A DNA stretch of 64,000 nt, taken from contig NC_081552.1 of the NCBI RefSeq assembly GCF_963082655.1, forward strand, positions 53,297,947-53,361,946, given 5' to 3'. Within the stretch, counting starts at the first letter, position 1; each line of letters begins with the position of its first letter. A program made the translations under genes and the position numbers. Under the pieces are notes generated by a model. It did not search any database, was not told where the DNA came from, and worked only from the letters and a program-made list of their open reading frames with translations. Below are positions 11,755-22,925 of this stretch, piece by piece. Origin of the DNA: Stomoxys calcitrans. Taxonomy: Eukaryota; Arthropoda; Insecta; Diptera; Muscidae.

Positions 11755-12491
11755 TGACCCGAGTATGGTTGCAATCGGTCCTTAACCTGATATAGCTGTC
11801 ATATAAACCGATCTAGGGTCTTGACTTCTTCCGCCTCTAGAGGGCACAATTCCTATCCGATTTAACTGAAATTTTACCTGACGTGTTTCGTTATGATTTC
11901 CTACAACTGTGCTAAGTATGGTTCATAACCTGATATAGCTGCCATATAAACCGGTCTTGAATCTTGACTTCTTGAGTCACTAGAGGGCGCAATTTTTATC
12001 CGATTTGACTGAAATTTTGCATGACGTGTTTTGCTATGACTTCCAACAACTGTGTCAAATATGGTTCAAATCGGTCAATAACCTGATATAGCCGATAATA
12101 TAAACCCATCTGGGATCTTGACTTCTTGAACCTCTAGAGGTCGCAATTATTATCCGATTTGGCTAAAATTTTTTTCATCGGCTTATCTCATGACCTTCGA
12201 CTTACGTGACAAATATGGTCTGAATCGGTCTATTGCCTGATACAGCTCTCCTATATACCGATCTCCCTATTTTACTTCTTGATCCCCTTAAGGACGCAAT
12301 TCTTTTTCGATTTAGCTGAAATTGGACCATCGGAACATAACTTCATATAGCTCCAATATCATAGCAATTCTTTTATTTTATCCTTTGTTTGCCTAAAAAG
12401 AGATTCTGGGAAAAGAACTCGACAAATGCGATCCATAGTAAAGGGTATAAATGATTCGGCCCGGCCGAACTTAGCACGCTTTTACTTGTTT
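11755..12491 (-). mobile_element. HEL-B copy 2, truncated, inserted in the LINE
   Basis: The 5' end (reverse of ACAAGTAAAAGCGTGCTAAG plus palindrome) lies at 12491. About four satellite units extend down to about 11755, where the copy stops without core or terminal hairpin. The LINE reading resumes immediately below. Confidence 0.8.
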
Positions 12492-13503
12492 CTCAGAAAG
12501 AGTAGCAACTCTTCGCATGGCAAGTTGTAAGCCGTGCGAGTTCAGCCAGTTTTTTGCCTTTAGCCTCACCTGTCATAGTTTATCCTACTAGAAAGGTTAC
12601 ATCTGGCATATCTGTTCGAAGTATTCCATCATAACTGGCATTCCAAAGATCCGGTCCAAGTATGGATCCTTGCGCCGCTTTTAATGTGACCTCATATTCA
12701 CTCAATTCATCCGGAGGGTTATAGATAAGTACCCTGTCACGCAAGTAACTTCTCATTATTCTTATCAGATACGCTGGGATATTAGAGTCCTCTCTGAGCG
12801 TTTGGAGAATGTCAGACCATCTGAGGCTATTGAATACGTTCTTTACATTCAGCGTGGCCAAGAAGACAATCGGCTTGGAGTAGTGGTTCCTTTGCCTAGC
12901 CGCCTCTACTATACCCACCACATCTCTGAGAGCTCCGATCGTGGACAATCCTGCCCGGAAGCCATGTTGTCTCATTGAGAGTTTTAGAGGTCTATAAGTC
13001 ACTCCAAAAGCTTGTCGGCAGTATCCAGCATACATAGTGGACTGTGTGATGATGTGCGAGGATGTTGGATGATGTGCGAGGATGTTGGATCACCTTTGCC
13101 TTGCTTATGAGCACCTGCTTTTGTCTCTTCCACACCTTCCAATAGACACCGGTTAAACATTTTTAGAAGAAATTTCGGTCTGTTTTCAGCTATCTACCTC
13201 ATGACCTCGGCCGGTATTCCGTCGGGTCCAGGGGCTTTTCTGCTCTGAAGGCTGCGGGCTGCCTTGCCAGTAGGCTCTACCTAAACTTTATTTTCCCTAC
13301 CGTCGTGTCGGGGAAAGCGTGGGCGGACTTTATTATTCATTGTTCTCCCGTTCATCACCATCACAATTTTGTATCCGAGGCCCCAAGGGTTTCGGCTTAT
13401 GTCTGTCTTGCTCCTTTTTTTACGGCTGCGAGTAACTTTTTTGCCTCCTTCTATAGAGCTTGTTTTGTCTCCGTCGTGCTACTGCGGCGAGCTCTCGTAT
13501 ATC

Positions 13504-13770
13504 AAGAAACTACAAATTTTGCCCATGAACATTCCACTAAAGAACAGGGACAAACTTCTCACATATCGATGAGTGCAGTCCGATTCAAGTTTAAGCTCAA
13601 TGATAAGGGGCCTCCTTTTTATAGCAGAGTCCGAACGGAGTGCCTCAGTGCGACACCTCTTTGTGAAGAAGTTTTACCGCTGAAAATATTCATGATGTTC
13701 TCGCCAGGATTCGAAGCCACATGTTCAGCGTCGTAGGCGTGCATGCTAACCTCTGCGCCACGGTGGCTTC
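13504..13770 (-). mobile_element. tRNA-derived SINE copy 1 with target duplication
   Basis: On the minus strand the head carries an A-box-like GGCGCAGAGGTTAGCATG and a B-box-like GGCTTCGAATCCTGG, then a tRNA-unrelated body (GAGTCCGAACGG on the coding strand of the family, GGGGCCTCC in the other direction). It is flanked by an 8-bp duplication CGTATATC (13496-13503 and 13771-13778). Joining the flanks restores the LINE frame across the site, so this is a genuine later retrotransposition. Confidence 0.85.
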
Positions 13771-14074
13771 CGTATATCTACGTCTTAGTTTAATGCACTT
13801 GCATCGTTGCTCAGCTAAAGCATCATTCCACCAGTGTACAGCGGTTCTATTTAACTTCGGCCTTTTGAGTCTTGGCATGAATTTTTTGCATCCGTTCTCT
13901 ATGATGCCCATCACTCGTTCAACTGGCGACGGAAAGTCTAGTTCATTCTGCTCTGACCGCTGGGCTTGCCGGTAAATTTCCGCTAGTAGTTTCGAGGTGT
14001 CGAGCTTGTTTACGTTTGACTCTCGTGTAATTGTGCTCATTCCCTCATTAGCTGTGTCCCTTCTGGTATTAAAT

Positions 14075-14240
14075 GAGTAAGCTCAAGCTCAATCCTTTTT
14101 TAAGCCGAGTCCGAACGGCGTGCCGCACAGCGACATCACTGAGTAGAGAAGTTTTAACATGGCAGGATACCTCTCAAATGAAGCCCGCATTAGTAAGGGG
14201 ATAACCACCGCTGAACATTTTCTGCGCTATGGTGGCCTCC
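14075..14240 (-). mobile_element. tRNA-derived SINE copy 2, internally deleted
   Basis: Same family as the 13504 copy: GCCGAGTCCGAACGGCGTGC, AGAAGTTTTAACATGGCA and ACCACCGCTGAACATTTT are present. The stretch between that motif and GCGCTATGGTGGCCTCCG is missing, removing most of the tRNA-like head including the B box. Confidence 0.75.
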
Positions 14241-14259
14241 GTCTTAACAAGAGTAAGTG

Positions 14260-15115
14260 TTATAAAAAAGAAAGTTAGTTTTATAAAAAAAATCCCTAAA
14301 GCCTATAGTTATGCTACAAAATCGGTAGTTCTTTTACTAATTGTATCTTGTATATTGTTTGGCTTGACTTGTTTAAGTGGGTTTAAAAACATGTTTTTTA
14401 ATGTTCTATAAATAAATATTTAACTCAATGTTTGATATTTAAAAAAAAAACTTAATTTAACGCCTAATGATATGCTATAAAATCAGTTGCTGAAATCATC
14501 TCTATACCAGTGTCTTATTAAACAGTTATGCAATTAGTTAAACCTTCCTTCTCCATTCCCAATGGCTTCAAGTGACTTTCGAATTTCAAGGATATTTATA
14601 TTTCTTTTGGTCAATGTTGTGAAAAGCCAAAAACCAATAAATTGTCGACTTTATATTCAGGCTGATTGCTGTAATACTAGTTTGCTTTAACTTTTTTGGA
14701 GATAAATGGCTACATTGTGTAAGGAAAAAAAACTTTTCATTTTATAACGCAAGATATGTTTTTAAACGGCATATATTCGTAAAGACATTTTTTCTTAATC
14801 GATCTATGCTTTCTTATAAATACCAGAAAAACCTTGAGCCAAGCGAACATGGATATTTGCCAATATTTTGGATTTTGTCATTAAAAGTTAGTTAAGTTAA
14901 CAAAAAAAAAAAAAATATGTTTTGTAAGGAATAATTTTTTAGTTTCTTGAATGGTTTTCGCAATTAAATTATTGTTATAAATGAGTTGCATACTTATATT
15001 AGCTTATAAAATGTATAGCATACTTTCAGGCGTTTAAACTTATTTGAAAGCATAATTTAAGGCACTAAGTCAAATTTATTAAAAAAAATTGCCAGCATAG
15101 ATTGATGTGAAACCA
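14260..15115. other. AT-rich region with no gene recognised
   Basis: About 850 bp of low-complexity AT-rich DNA. A segment near 14580-14650 resembles 7803-7870 (both contain CAAGGATATTT, TTTTGGTCAAT and AAAGCCAAA), suggesting an old, short interspersed repeat. Nothing else can be supported. Confidence 0.5.
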
Positions 15116-15117
15116 CT

Positions 15118-16207
15118 TGTGCACATATATTCACTTTGTCATACCGTTTGCAACACATCGAAATATTCATTTCCGACCCTATAAAGTATATATATTCTTG
15201 ATCAGCGTAAAAATCTAAGACGATCTAGACATGTCCGTCCGTCTGTCTGTTGAAATCACGTACTGTTTTTAAAAATAGAGATATTAAGCTGAAACTTTGC
15301 TCAGATTCTTTTTTGTCTATAAGCAAGTTAAGATCGAAGATGGGCTATGTCGGACTATATCACCCGCCGATTTAGGGTCTTAGGCCACTAAAAGCCACAT
15401 TTATTATCCGATTTTCATGAAATTTGGGACAGTGAGTTGTGTTAGGCCCTTCGACATCCTTCGTTAATTTGGCCCGCGTGAGTCCAGATTTGGATATAGC
15501 TGTCATATAGACCGATCTCCCGATTTAATGTTTTGGGCCCATAAAATGCGCATTTATTGTCCGATGTTGCCGAAATTTGGACAGAGAGTTAAGTTGAGCC
15601 CACCACATATTTCTGCAAGTTAGTCTAGATCGATCAAAATTTGCATATAGCTGCCATATAGACCGATATTTTGATTTAAAGTCTTGGCCCCATAAAAAGC
15701 GCATTTATAATCCGATATCACTGAAATTTGACACAGTGACTTATGTTAGACTTTTAGACATCTATGTTGTATATGGTTCTGATCGGTTAAGACCAATATT
15801 TTGTTATACACAGTTGAACAATGATTTGTACTTATTTTTATTTGGTCCAAATCGGAACATATTGCGTTATAACTGCTATGGAACATAAGGTATGCAATTT
15901 TCACTGGGTTTTGATCAGAGGCGATTTACATATATACTCGAGGTGGTGGCTACATATATATTGGGTTGCCCAAAAAGTATTTGCGGATTTTTCATATAGT
16001 CGGCGTTGACAAATTTTTTCACAGCTTGTGACTCTGTAATTGCATTCTTTCTTCTGTCAGTTATCAGCTGTTACTTTTAGCTTGCTTTAGAAAAAAAGTG
16101 TAAAAAAAGTATATTTGATTAAAGTTCATTCCAAGTTTTATTAAAAATGCATTTACTTTCTTTTAAAAAATCCGCAATTACTTTTTGGGCAACCCAATAC
16201 TTGTTTT
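15118..16207 (-). mobile_element. HEL-A copy 4, decayed, interrupted by a MITE
   Basis: Terminal hairpin lost; the core TATAAAGTATATATATTC begins near 15180 with the GTCC/GTCT tract after it. Diverged satellite units run to GAGGTGGTGGCTACATATATA. The expected palindrome is missing and a MITE occupies 15961-16197. ACTTGTTTT directly after the MITE is the leftover 5' end of the element. Confidence 0.75.
15961..16197 (+). mobile_element. Mariner-type MITE copy 1 (237 bp)
   Basis: Terminal inverted repeats TTGGGTTGCCCAAAAAGTA and its near-perfect complement at 16197, flanked by TA on both sides. The interior includes GTCGGCGTTGACAAATTTTT and no reading frame. The TA target and ends fit Tc1/mariner mobilisation. 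Confidence 0.9.
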
Positions 16208-16532
16208 ATTTTAGGTTTCCGATATGATATGAGGCACGGGGATATGCGTCGCAATGAAATTCTTTCTTCAAATGATTTCGGTGTATAAAAAACACTTTGG
16301 AGATACAAGCATTTTAAGTTTATTCAAATTAAGCTCCCACAATACACCGGCTGATCAATGGAATATCTCAAGATACTAGATATAAATCCCCAAAGTATAC
16401 TTTCTTAAGCTAATTTACATGAAACACCTGAGTTATATTTGAAACTAACAGAATATTGTAAATGTTTAAATTCTCAACGTTTTATACCTTCAGTATTAAC
16501 TGGCAAGATCCTATAAAGTATATCTATTTATA

Positions 16533-16790
16533 CCCTACACCAATACTAAGGTACAGGGTATTATAACTTAGTGAATTTGTTTGTAACACCCAAAACGAAG
16601 AGAGTTGGCCCATTGATAAGTATACCGATTGACTTAGAACCACTTTCTGATTCGATTTAGCTATGTCCGTCTGTCTATCCGTCCGGCCCGTCTGTCCGTC
16701 TGTTTGTCCATATTAATTTGTGTACAATGTATAGGTCGCATTTTTCATTGACACGATGGAGTCCCAATCGGCAGGAGCTACCGCCTCAGT
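16533..16790 (-). mobile_element. HEL-D fragment with 3' hairpin end
   Basis: ATACCCTACACCAATACTAA followed by GGTACAGGGTATTATAA forms the terminal hairpin. Next come GTTTGTAACACCCAAAACGA and TTCGATTTAGCTATGTCCGT with a GTCTGTCCGT tract, all typical of the INE-1-like core region. The rest of the element is missing. Confidence 0.65.
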
Positions 16791-16904
16791 GTAAAACATA
16801 ATTCTACAATAACTAATAATAATAATAGAGCCAGCGGTTAAAAATACTGTAAAGATATTTTTTGTTGATGTAGGTAAGGTAAGAATGTCAGTCTATTTGC
16901 TCTG

Positions 16905-17000
16905 AGACTACCACAGTAGCGATGAACCAGGCCTCTTGTGGCAATTGAACCCACGGCCTGCGCACTGGTAATCCGAGTGCGCTACCAACTTGGATATCGG
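16905..17000 (-). mobile_element. tRNA-like SINE head, second family
   Basis: The minus strand contains GTTGGTAGCGCACTCGG (A-box-like) and GTGGGTTCAATTGCC (B-box-like), then AGAGGCCTGGTTCATCGC. A similar piece lies at 51222-51300. The anticodon stem and acceptor stem do not form a proper cloverleaf, so a SINE head is more likely than a functional tRNA gene. Confidence 0.55.
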
Positions 17001-17039
17001 GGTTCAATTATGGTGAGGTAATTTTGAAAAGAGTTCATG

Positions 17040-17310
17040 CCACTATGGGTATACACCATACTAAATTTTTTGTGCGCCGGAAAGCCGAACATTGATGTAG
17101 CAAAGGTACCAATGTCTCATCATCTTCCCTTTATGCCCTACGCACGCTTGTTGCACTTGTTGCTGTCATGGCCGCAGTCCTATGTGACCTTTAATAATAC
17201 CGTATGCCATACTTACTTCCTTATTAATACCTCTTAGTAGTAGCCTCGTCTTCTCATGATCCAGATCGACCTATAGGGTCTTCGTCGTCCTACCGACCGT
17301 TTCACTGTTT
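17040..17310 (-). pseudogene. LINE-related fragment similar to 34995-35235
   Basis: Shared order of short blocks with 34995-35235: AAAGCCG, CATCATCTTCC, TATGCCCTACGCA, CGCAGTCCTATGTG, CTTACTTCCTT and TCATCTTCTCATGAT-like ends. Both copies are full of stops. I infer the 3' part of a LINE on the minus strand. Confidence 0.45.
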
Positions 17311-17399
17311 AACAGTGCTATCTATTCGTCGTTCACGCTTTTAACTCAAGCGGCGTCTCCCCTAAAGGCATCGGATTTACTAAGTTTACTGAAGGCAGT

Positions 17400-17960
17400 C
17401 TTCTTAATCTGTTATGGTCTGCCACCCAAACGATGCGGATTGTGCCACTCTCAGAGAGGGGGTTAATCTTCTTCTTCCTCTTTTAGACAGTTCGTGCCTA
17501 ACCGTACTGGTTGTAATAACCCCAATGGACAGTTTAATATCAGTAAAGTTGTTCACACACGTGTTACCTCCATACCACCTCAAACATTCCGTGAGATGGA
17601 ATGGTATGGAACGAAAATGACTCGAATCTCGCTCGGCCGTTACGTAGTTTGGTGAGACGGTCGGAATCCGATTTAAGTCTATGGATCATCAATGTTTATC
17701 AGGCACATTCAGTTCAAATTCCTATCCAAGATCACTTCAACATACTTGACCTTATCGGTTTCGAAATCAACCTTTGTCTTCCTCGAAACCAGGCTGATCT
17801 CAGTCTTCTCTGGGACCCTAAGGTCCATTGTGCTAGTCCTAGAAAAAGGTAGAACAGAAAAAGAAGTCGGGAAAACACAGAAAGAGATGCACCATATGGC
17901 GGTGCAAGGTAGCAAAACTGAAACCAACGCACAAGACAAAAAAAGTTAGGGAACCAGAAG
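17400..17960 (-). pseudogene. LINE fragment with RT thumb-like segment
   Basis: The minus-strand frame 17939-17709 contains KTEISLVSRKTKV and VKYVEVILDRNLN. These match the usual post-catalytic 'KTE..L..RK.K ... VKYLGVILD..LNW' block of LINE reverse transcriptases. No catalytic box is present, and the sequence on either side is frameshifted. Confidence 0.6.
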
Positions 17961-18094
17961 GACCGGAAAAAGTTCTCACTGGCGAGTGACTATTTCCGGC
18001 TTCTATAGAACTTCAACATGACATAGAATGATGAAATCCAGGCACAGAAAGAAGTGCAATCCAGTGCTTTTTCTCGACATTACGGGGCAGAGAC

Positions 18095-18182
18095 TAGATC
18101 TGGCAAGGTATCGATGGTACTATCAACAATTTTTTTTGGCTGAATATCGATTGAGAGTTTTTCCATCGATATTATCGACATA
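18095..18182 (-). mobile_element. hAT-like terminal fragment
   Basis: TAGATCTGGCAAGGTATCGA begins a segment matching the reverse complement of the right end of the 8278 element (ACTATCAA, TTTTTTTGGCTGAATA, ATCGATATT). The opposite end and a target duplication are not seen. Confidence 0.5.
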
Positions 18183-18285
18183 CTGAAAAAAAAATAGCAA
18201 TCCTATGCTGTATTCAAACCGATCATACATTTTCCAATCGTCCTTCTTGTTGAGAAATATCGCCAAGTCGTGGAATCTGGTAATA

Positions 18286-18907
18286 TGGCCGATGAGTTAC
18301 TCTAACCAAATGACGAAACGCGTCCCATAGTGGTTGGTGTGAGTTGTGATCTCTGGCTTTCCTTTTCCAATGCAAAAATCTCCGATCATTGAGCTTGAAA
18401 AATTGTGATATTAAATGATCTTCGTCCAAACAGGCAAAAAAAAAAAAACTTTAAAATTGCTATTGTCTGGCGTTCGATGCCATAAATACAACTTCCAAAA
18501 GACGCACGCAAGTGACATGTGTATGCCATGGAAGCTAAGGAGTCGTATAGAGAAAAAGACTATCACTTCAAAGAAAATACATGCGGTGGAAAAGAACAGC
18601 TAGTGCGGAAGGTGTCAGACTTGTGTTAGTGTCGTGCTTACATCGTAGAATCCTTTTTGCGGTATATTCGACATAAGTACGACCTACCAATGTATGGCCC
18701 TTGAATCCTCCACTCCTTATATAGCCGATGAGTTATTCTAACCAAATGACGGGGACGCGTTTCGTTATTTGGTAAGTGGTTGGTGTGTGTTGTGATCTCT
18801 GGCTTTCCTTTCCATTGCAAAAATCCCCGATCGATGAGCCCGTCTCGAAAGAGAAACAAACGAAAAATTGTGAAAATAAATGTCTTCGCCCTAACAGGCA
18901 AAAAAAA
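18286..18907. repeat. Dispersed direct repeat with A-rich tails
   Basis: Two copies at 18286-18448 and 18724-18907 share CCGATGAGTTA, CTAACCAAATGACG, GTTGTGATCTCTGGCTTTCC and AACAGGC followed by an A run. The second copy has an extra 20-25 bp. A shared 3' A-rich end suggests a short retroposed sequence. Confidence 0.65.
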
Positions 18908-19073
18908 CTTGAAGATTCAATTTTAATTTTTTTTCCAGATGAAACTCTTCGTGAAGAGAGCAAATTTGGACTCACTTTTTCCATTCGTACGATTTTAGCA
19001 TTACTGTCGATGTCTGGGCTTATATTTTCATGGCAGACAATAGCAACAGGATCTGGTTTTCGATTTCATCTTG

Positions 19074-19140
19074 TTTTATACCCTCCGCCACAAGGCGGAG
19101 GTTTACTAATCTATTCATTACGCCTGTAACCCCTAGAAAC
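19074..19140 (-). mobile_element. HEL 3' terminal remnant
   Basis: TTTTATACCCTCCGCCACAA followed by GGCGGAGGTTTACTAATC is a terminal hairpin of the HEL type, followed by GTAACCCCTAG. Only this end remains. Confidence 0.55.
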
Positions 19141-19237
19141 CTATGCAAAATTGCCCAAGAAAATTCTGTTATAAAAGGAAAAAGCTTCTTTCATATCAAT
19201 GGCTGCTGTTCCATTCAAATTTTAATCTCAATGTTCT

Positions 19238-19507
19238 CAGGGGATATTTCTCTCATATCAATGAGCTCATTCCGATTACAATTCAAGCTCAATGATAAGG
19301 GGCCTCCCCTTTTATGCCGAGTCTTAACGGCCGCATTGCGACACCACTTGGTAGAGAAGTTTTAACCTAACATGAATACCTCACAAATGCAGCCAGCATT
19401 AGGGTGAAAACCACCGCTAAACATTTTTCTGATGTCCACGTCGGGACTTGAATCCAGGCGTTCGGGGTCAAAGGCGGCCACGCTAACCTCTGCGCCACGA
19501 GGGCTAT
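19238..19507 (-). mobile_element. tRNA-derived SINE copy 3
   Basis: Nearly full-length: TCATATCAATGAGCTCATTC, GATAAGGGGCCTCCCC, AGAGAAGTTTTAACC, ACCACCGCTAAACATTTTTC, the B-box-like GACTTGAATCC (as read on +) and GCTAACCTCTGCGCCACGAG at the head. Confidence 0.8.
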
Positions 19508-19509
19508 GA

Positions 19510-20300
19510 CACTACAAAAACTTCAACTGTTTACTCCCCACATGCGAGGTCATCGTAGAAGGCGTACACCCTCCTAAGAAACTCGTGCTGGGGAGTGTTC
19601 ACAGATTCCGTGGCATGACCTGCGGCAATCAGCGATCCATTCAAGGCCAGCTCTTCGGTTGCTTCGTTCCCATCCACCCCTTGGTGGCCCGGGACCCAGC
19701 AGATGCTGATGGTTCGTAGAACCATGGGAGAGACTAATCGGGCCGCCGCTCCTTCATCGGCATTGTCTCCGGTGCCTTCGGGACTATAAAACTTTACCCT
19801 GAAAAAAGCTTCAATCGTCCAAAAGCCTATGTGATTCATTGATTTCAAGAAATCGAAAAACAACTACTGCTCAGGGACCCATTTAATTTGGAACCATCCG
19901 TGTGTGTATAAGAAGTTCCAGCAAAAGCTGGGTGCCCCCAATCCAGAGGTTTCTTTTCGGGAAAATTACGACCAATCCGACCTCAACAAGAAAAGACTTT
20001 CCCGGTATATAATCAATCACACCACATATAGCACGCTACGCTCCATCTCATATGCAACGAAAAATGTATTTAATTCCTTTATCTTAGGGCGATCCTTGTT
20101 ACCAAACCGCCAACATACAGGTGCATAGGTCTTAGACCGAAAATGGTATTCAGTGCCGCTTTAGAGACGATTCCTCGATCTCCAGAGATCAGCACCGCCG
20201 CGCTACACAGTACCTTTTCGATCATCCTGCGGAGGGCACAGTTGTATGATGCTACACGAGGCACCCATCCGTGATATGGCTCCCATTTTCCACCCATGAA
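19510..20300 (-). pseudogene. LINE fragment with RNase H domain
   Basis: The minus strand from 20297 reads ALRRMIEKVLCSAAVLISGD and ALNTIFGLRPMHLYV, the region after RT in LOA/I-type LINEs. Lower down, 19863-19531 reads ISICWVPGHQGVDGNEATEE, the conserved end of a LINE RNase H. A stretch between them (about 20080-19870) is frameshifted. The family normally has one continuous ORF2, so this is a decayed copy. Confidence 0.7.
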
Positions 20301-20432
20301 ATCGAATCACCCGATTTCACTTTATGAGTAGAAGAGACATTTTCCATTGTAACTTCCAATATTCAAATCGGTTGTAGTAACTTTGCAAATGGATTTCGCA
20401 ATTTCCCAATGCCTTATGACTTATCACTCCTC

Positions 20433-21106
20433 TTTTTATACCCACCACCGAAGAACGGGGGTATATTCATCTTGTCATTTCGTTTGCAACACATCAAAAT
20501 ATCGATTTCCGACCCTATAAAGTGACCTCGTTTAATTCTAGCACGATCAAGCCAAGTCCATTCGTTCGTCTTTTTTCACACCGATTCCGCCTATAGGCAG
20601 GTTAAGTTCGAAAATGCTCTATATCGGACTTATCTTAATATAGCCCCCATTTAGACCGCTTTCCCGATTTATTGCTCAAAGGCACATTTATTGGCCGATT
20701 TCGTTGAAATGTGCCAGTTTGAGCTGTGTTAATTTCTTCGTCGTCTGTGTGGGGTGTGGTTCAGATCCGAGCATATTTAGCTATCCTATATAGCCATTTG
20801 CCGATTTATTTTATTACCCGATTTTGTTGACTTTTGGAATTTTGGGATGCTTAAGGCCCCTACACACGTATACCGATCTCCCGTTTAACGACCTTGAACC
20901 CGTTTCGCTGCACTTTGGCACAGTGAGCTGCGTTAGACCTTAGACGTCCGTGCTGGGTTTGGCATAGATCGGACCATATTTGTGTATAATTGCCACAGTT
21001 TCATAACTGGTCTATTTCCACTGGATTTTTTTCAAATTTGGATAATAAACCTAAGGTGGTGGGTATCCAAAGTTCAGTCCAGCAGGACATAATGCCTTTT
21101 TACATG
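20433..21106 (-). mobile_element. HEL-A copy 5, highly diverged
   Basis: It keeps the outer marks TTTTTATACCCACCACCGAA and GGTGGTGGGTATCCAAAGTT. The palindrome is decayed to TTCAGTCCAGCAGGAC. The core is shortened after CCCTATAAAGT. Spacing between satellite motifs is irregular, unlike the well-preserved copies. Confidence 0.7.
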
Positions 21107-21235
21107 TTCTTAGCTGCCAATATTTACATCAATTCAAGTAATCCTAAGGAAGTTAATAGAATTTAAATCAATTTGGTCCTTCGATCAAACCCATTGTTGT
21201 TCCCTTACTTGTTATAACAAAATGAACATATTTTC

Positions 21236-21983
21236 TTTTTATAACCACCACCATAGGATAGGATAGGTATACTAATCTAGTCATTCAGTTTGTAACACCT
21301 CGAAATATGGATTTGCGAGCCCATTAAGTATTCTTGATCGTCTTGACATTTTGAGTCGATCTAGCCATGTCCGTCCGCCTGTGTAAATCACGAAAGCGGT
21401 TAAACGTGTAAAGCGAGCCGCTTGATATTCTGCACAGATAATTCTTATCGATGTAGGTCGTTGGGCATTGCAAATGGGTCATCTTGGTTCAGATTTGGAT
21501 ACAGCTCCTTTAGCTCTTGAGCCCATAGAAGCCGCAATTGTTGTCCGATTTTTCTGACTGTTATGACTTCCAACGATTTTGCCAAGTACGGTTCGAATCG
21601 TACTTGTATAGCTCCCATAAAACCGATCTCCAGATTTTACTTTTTGGGTCCTTAGAAGCCGCAATTTTTGTCAATTTTTTTAGAAGCCGCAAAATTTGCC
21701 TGGAATTTTGCATGCGGTGTTCAGTTACAACTTCCAACAACTTTGGACCGTATTTGGGTCCAAATCAGTCTACAACCTGCAATAGCTCCCATGTAAATCG
21801 GTCTCTCGATCATCCTTGTTTGGTTCCTAGAGCTTTATTTTTTGCTGTTTCGACAGAAGTTGGGTATATATAGAATAATGTTATGCCCTTCAATTAAATT
21901 TATTTTGTATACATTTTTAGCAGAATCCATGGTGGTGGATTCCCAAGATTCGGACCGGCAGAACTTGGCATGCTTTTACTTGT
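21236..21983 (-). mobile_element. HEL-C copy 2
   Basis: Begins TTTTTATAACCACCACCATA with a duplicated GGATAGGATAGG. The core is at about 21290-21390, with satellite units after it. It ends CCATGGTGGTGGATTCCCAA, a decayed palindrome and ATGCTTTTACTTGTT. Confidence 0.75.
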
Positions 21984-22384
21984 TACTTGTTAGCATAATG
22001 ATTTTTAAAGTAAAATTTAAATTTTTTCCCCATATCTTGACACAAGGGAAACAAAATACCAGGATACCAGGTATACCTTTTTCAGCCAATAAGCCTAAAA
22101 AATACGCAATAATTGCACAAAGATTTTCAATGTATGTTCAAAAACCTTAGAATAAGAAAAAAGAACAAAGAAATGTAGGTGAAGCATACATACATACACT
22201 AAACCTGCACATAAATTTATAAATTGTATTAGGTTTATGTGAAGAAAAATGTCCTTGCAATATGTGGAGTGAGGGAGAAAGAAAAATATTCCATTTGCAT
22301 ATATTGAGGCAACTTAAGGTATGGGACACTACACAAGAAATTATATTAACAGGGAAGCATCTTTTTTGGAAGTAGGTGGAGTGA

Positions 22385-22560
22385 CGTGGTTGCCTCCGGG
22401 TTTCAGAGGTTAGCATGTCCACCTATGATGTCGAATGGAGGTGATTATCCCCTTACTAATGCTGGCAACAATTATGAGGTATACTGCCATGTTAAAACTT
22501 CTCTACCAAGAAGTGTCACTATACGGCACGCCGCACAGTGTTGCCTCTTAGTGTATTCGT
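22385..22560 (+). mobile_element. tRNA-derived SINE copy 4, partial
   Basis: Head TTTCAGAGGTTAGCATGTCC matches the A-box region; the B box is missing. The body keeps CCATGTTAAAACTTCTCTAC and CGGCACGCCGCACAGTG. Confidence 0.65.
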
Positions 22561-22925
22561 TGGGCAGAATTACTTAGAGGTAACATAGAGCTCTGTAGTT
22601 TTGCACATTTAAGTATAATATAGGAAAAAGCGGAGTATGGTCCGATCTTCCGATTTAACTTATTGGCCTCCAGAGGTCGCAATTATTACCCGATTTATCT
22701 TGCAAGACGACATCTGTTAAGAGACTCAACAAATGCCATAAGTATGAGCCATAGCAGAAGTTATTTTGCACAATGACTTCTGCTGTGACACTCAAAAACT
22801 TCGCAAATATAAACCAATGAATGTGCTTTCCGTTATGTTATCTTTAAGATCTTATTCTATTTTGGTACCCCAATTGAAGAAAACTCCATTCTGGTTACAA
22901 AAACAAAAATTTTAATTTTTTAGGA

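Larger units (their letters stand above)
10985..14068 (-). pseudogene. LINE remnant (endonuclease-RT linker, RT, C-terminal domain), broken by two insertions
   Basis: Reading the minus strand downward: 14040-13779 encodes the linker between endonuclease and RT (HWWNDALAEQRCKCIKLRRR). RT follows with a KAPGPDGIPAEV block near 13220. Then 13035-12580 gives QHGFRAGLSTIGALRDVV, a degenerate VFLATLNVKNVFNSL (aspartate replaced by asparagine) and AAQGSILGPDLWN. The YADD box is deleted after TFLVG. HEL-B fills 12491-11755. Below that comes a C-terminal region resembling the HGYFR..YPQRMGK zinc-knuckle area, ending near 11000 in ELLDELLYRIERH. A SINE interrupts 13504-13770. Layout fits the I/LOA/R1 group of LINEs; no exact clade is claimed. 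Non-functional. Confidence 0.75.

Noticed and set aside
16921..17000. Possible tRNA gene with A- and B-box-like motifs
   Set aside because: Acceptor and anticodon stems do not pair as a cloverleaf, and a similar head with the anticodon region deleted occurs at 51222-51300. A SINE head is more likely.
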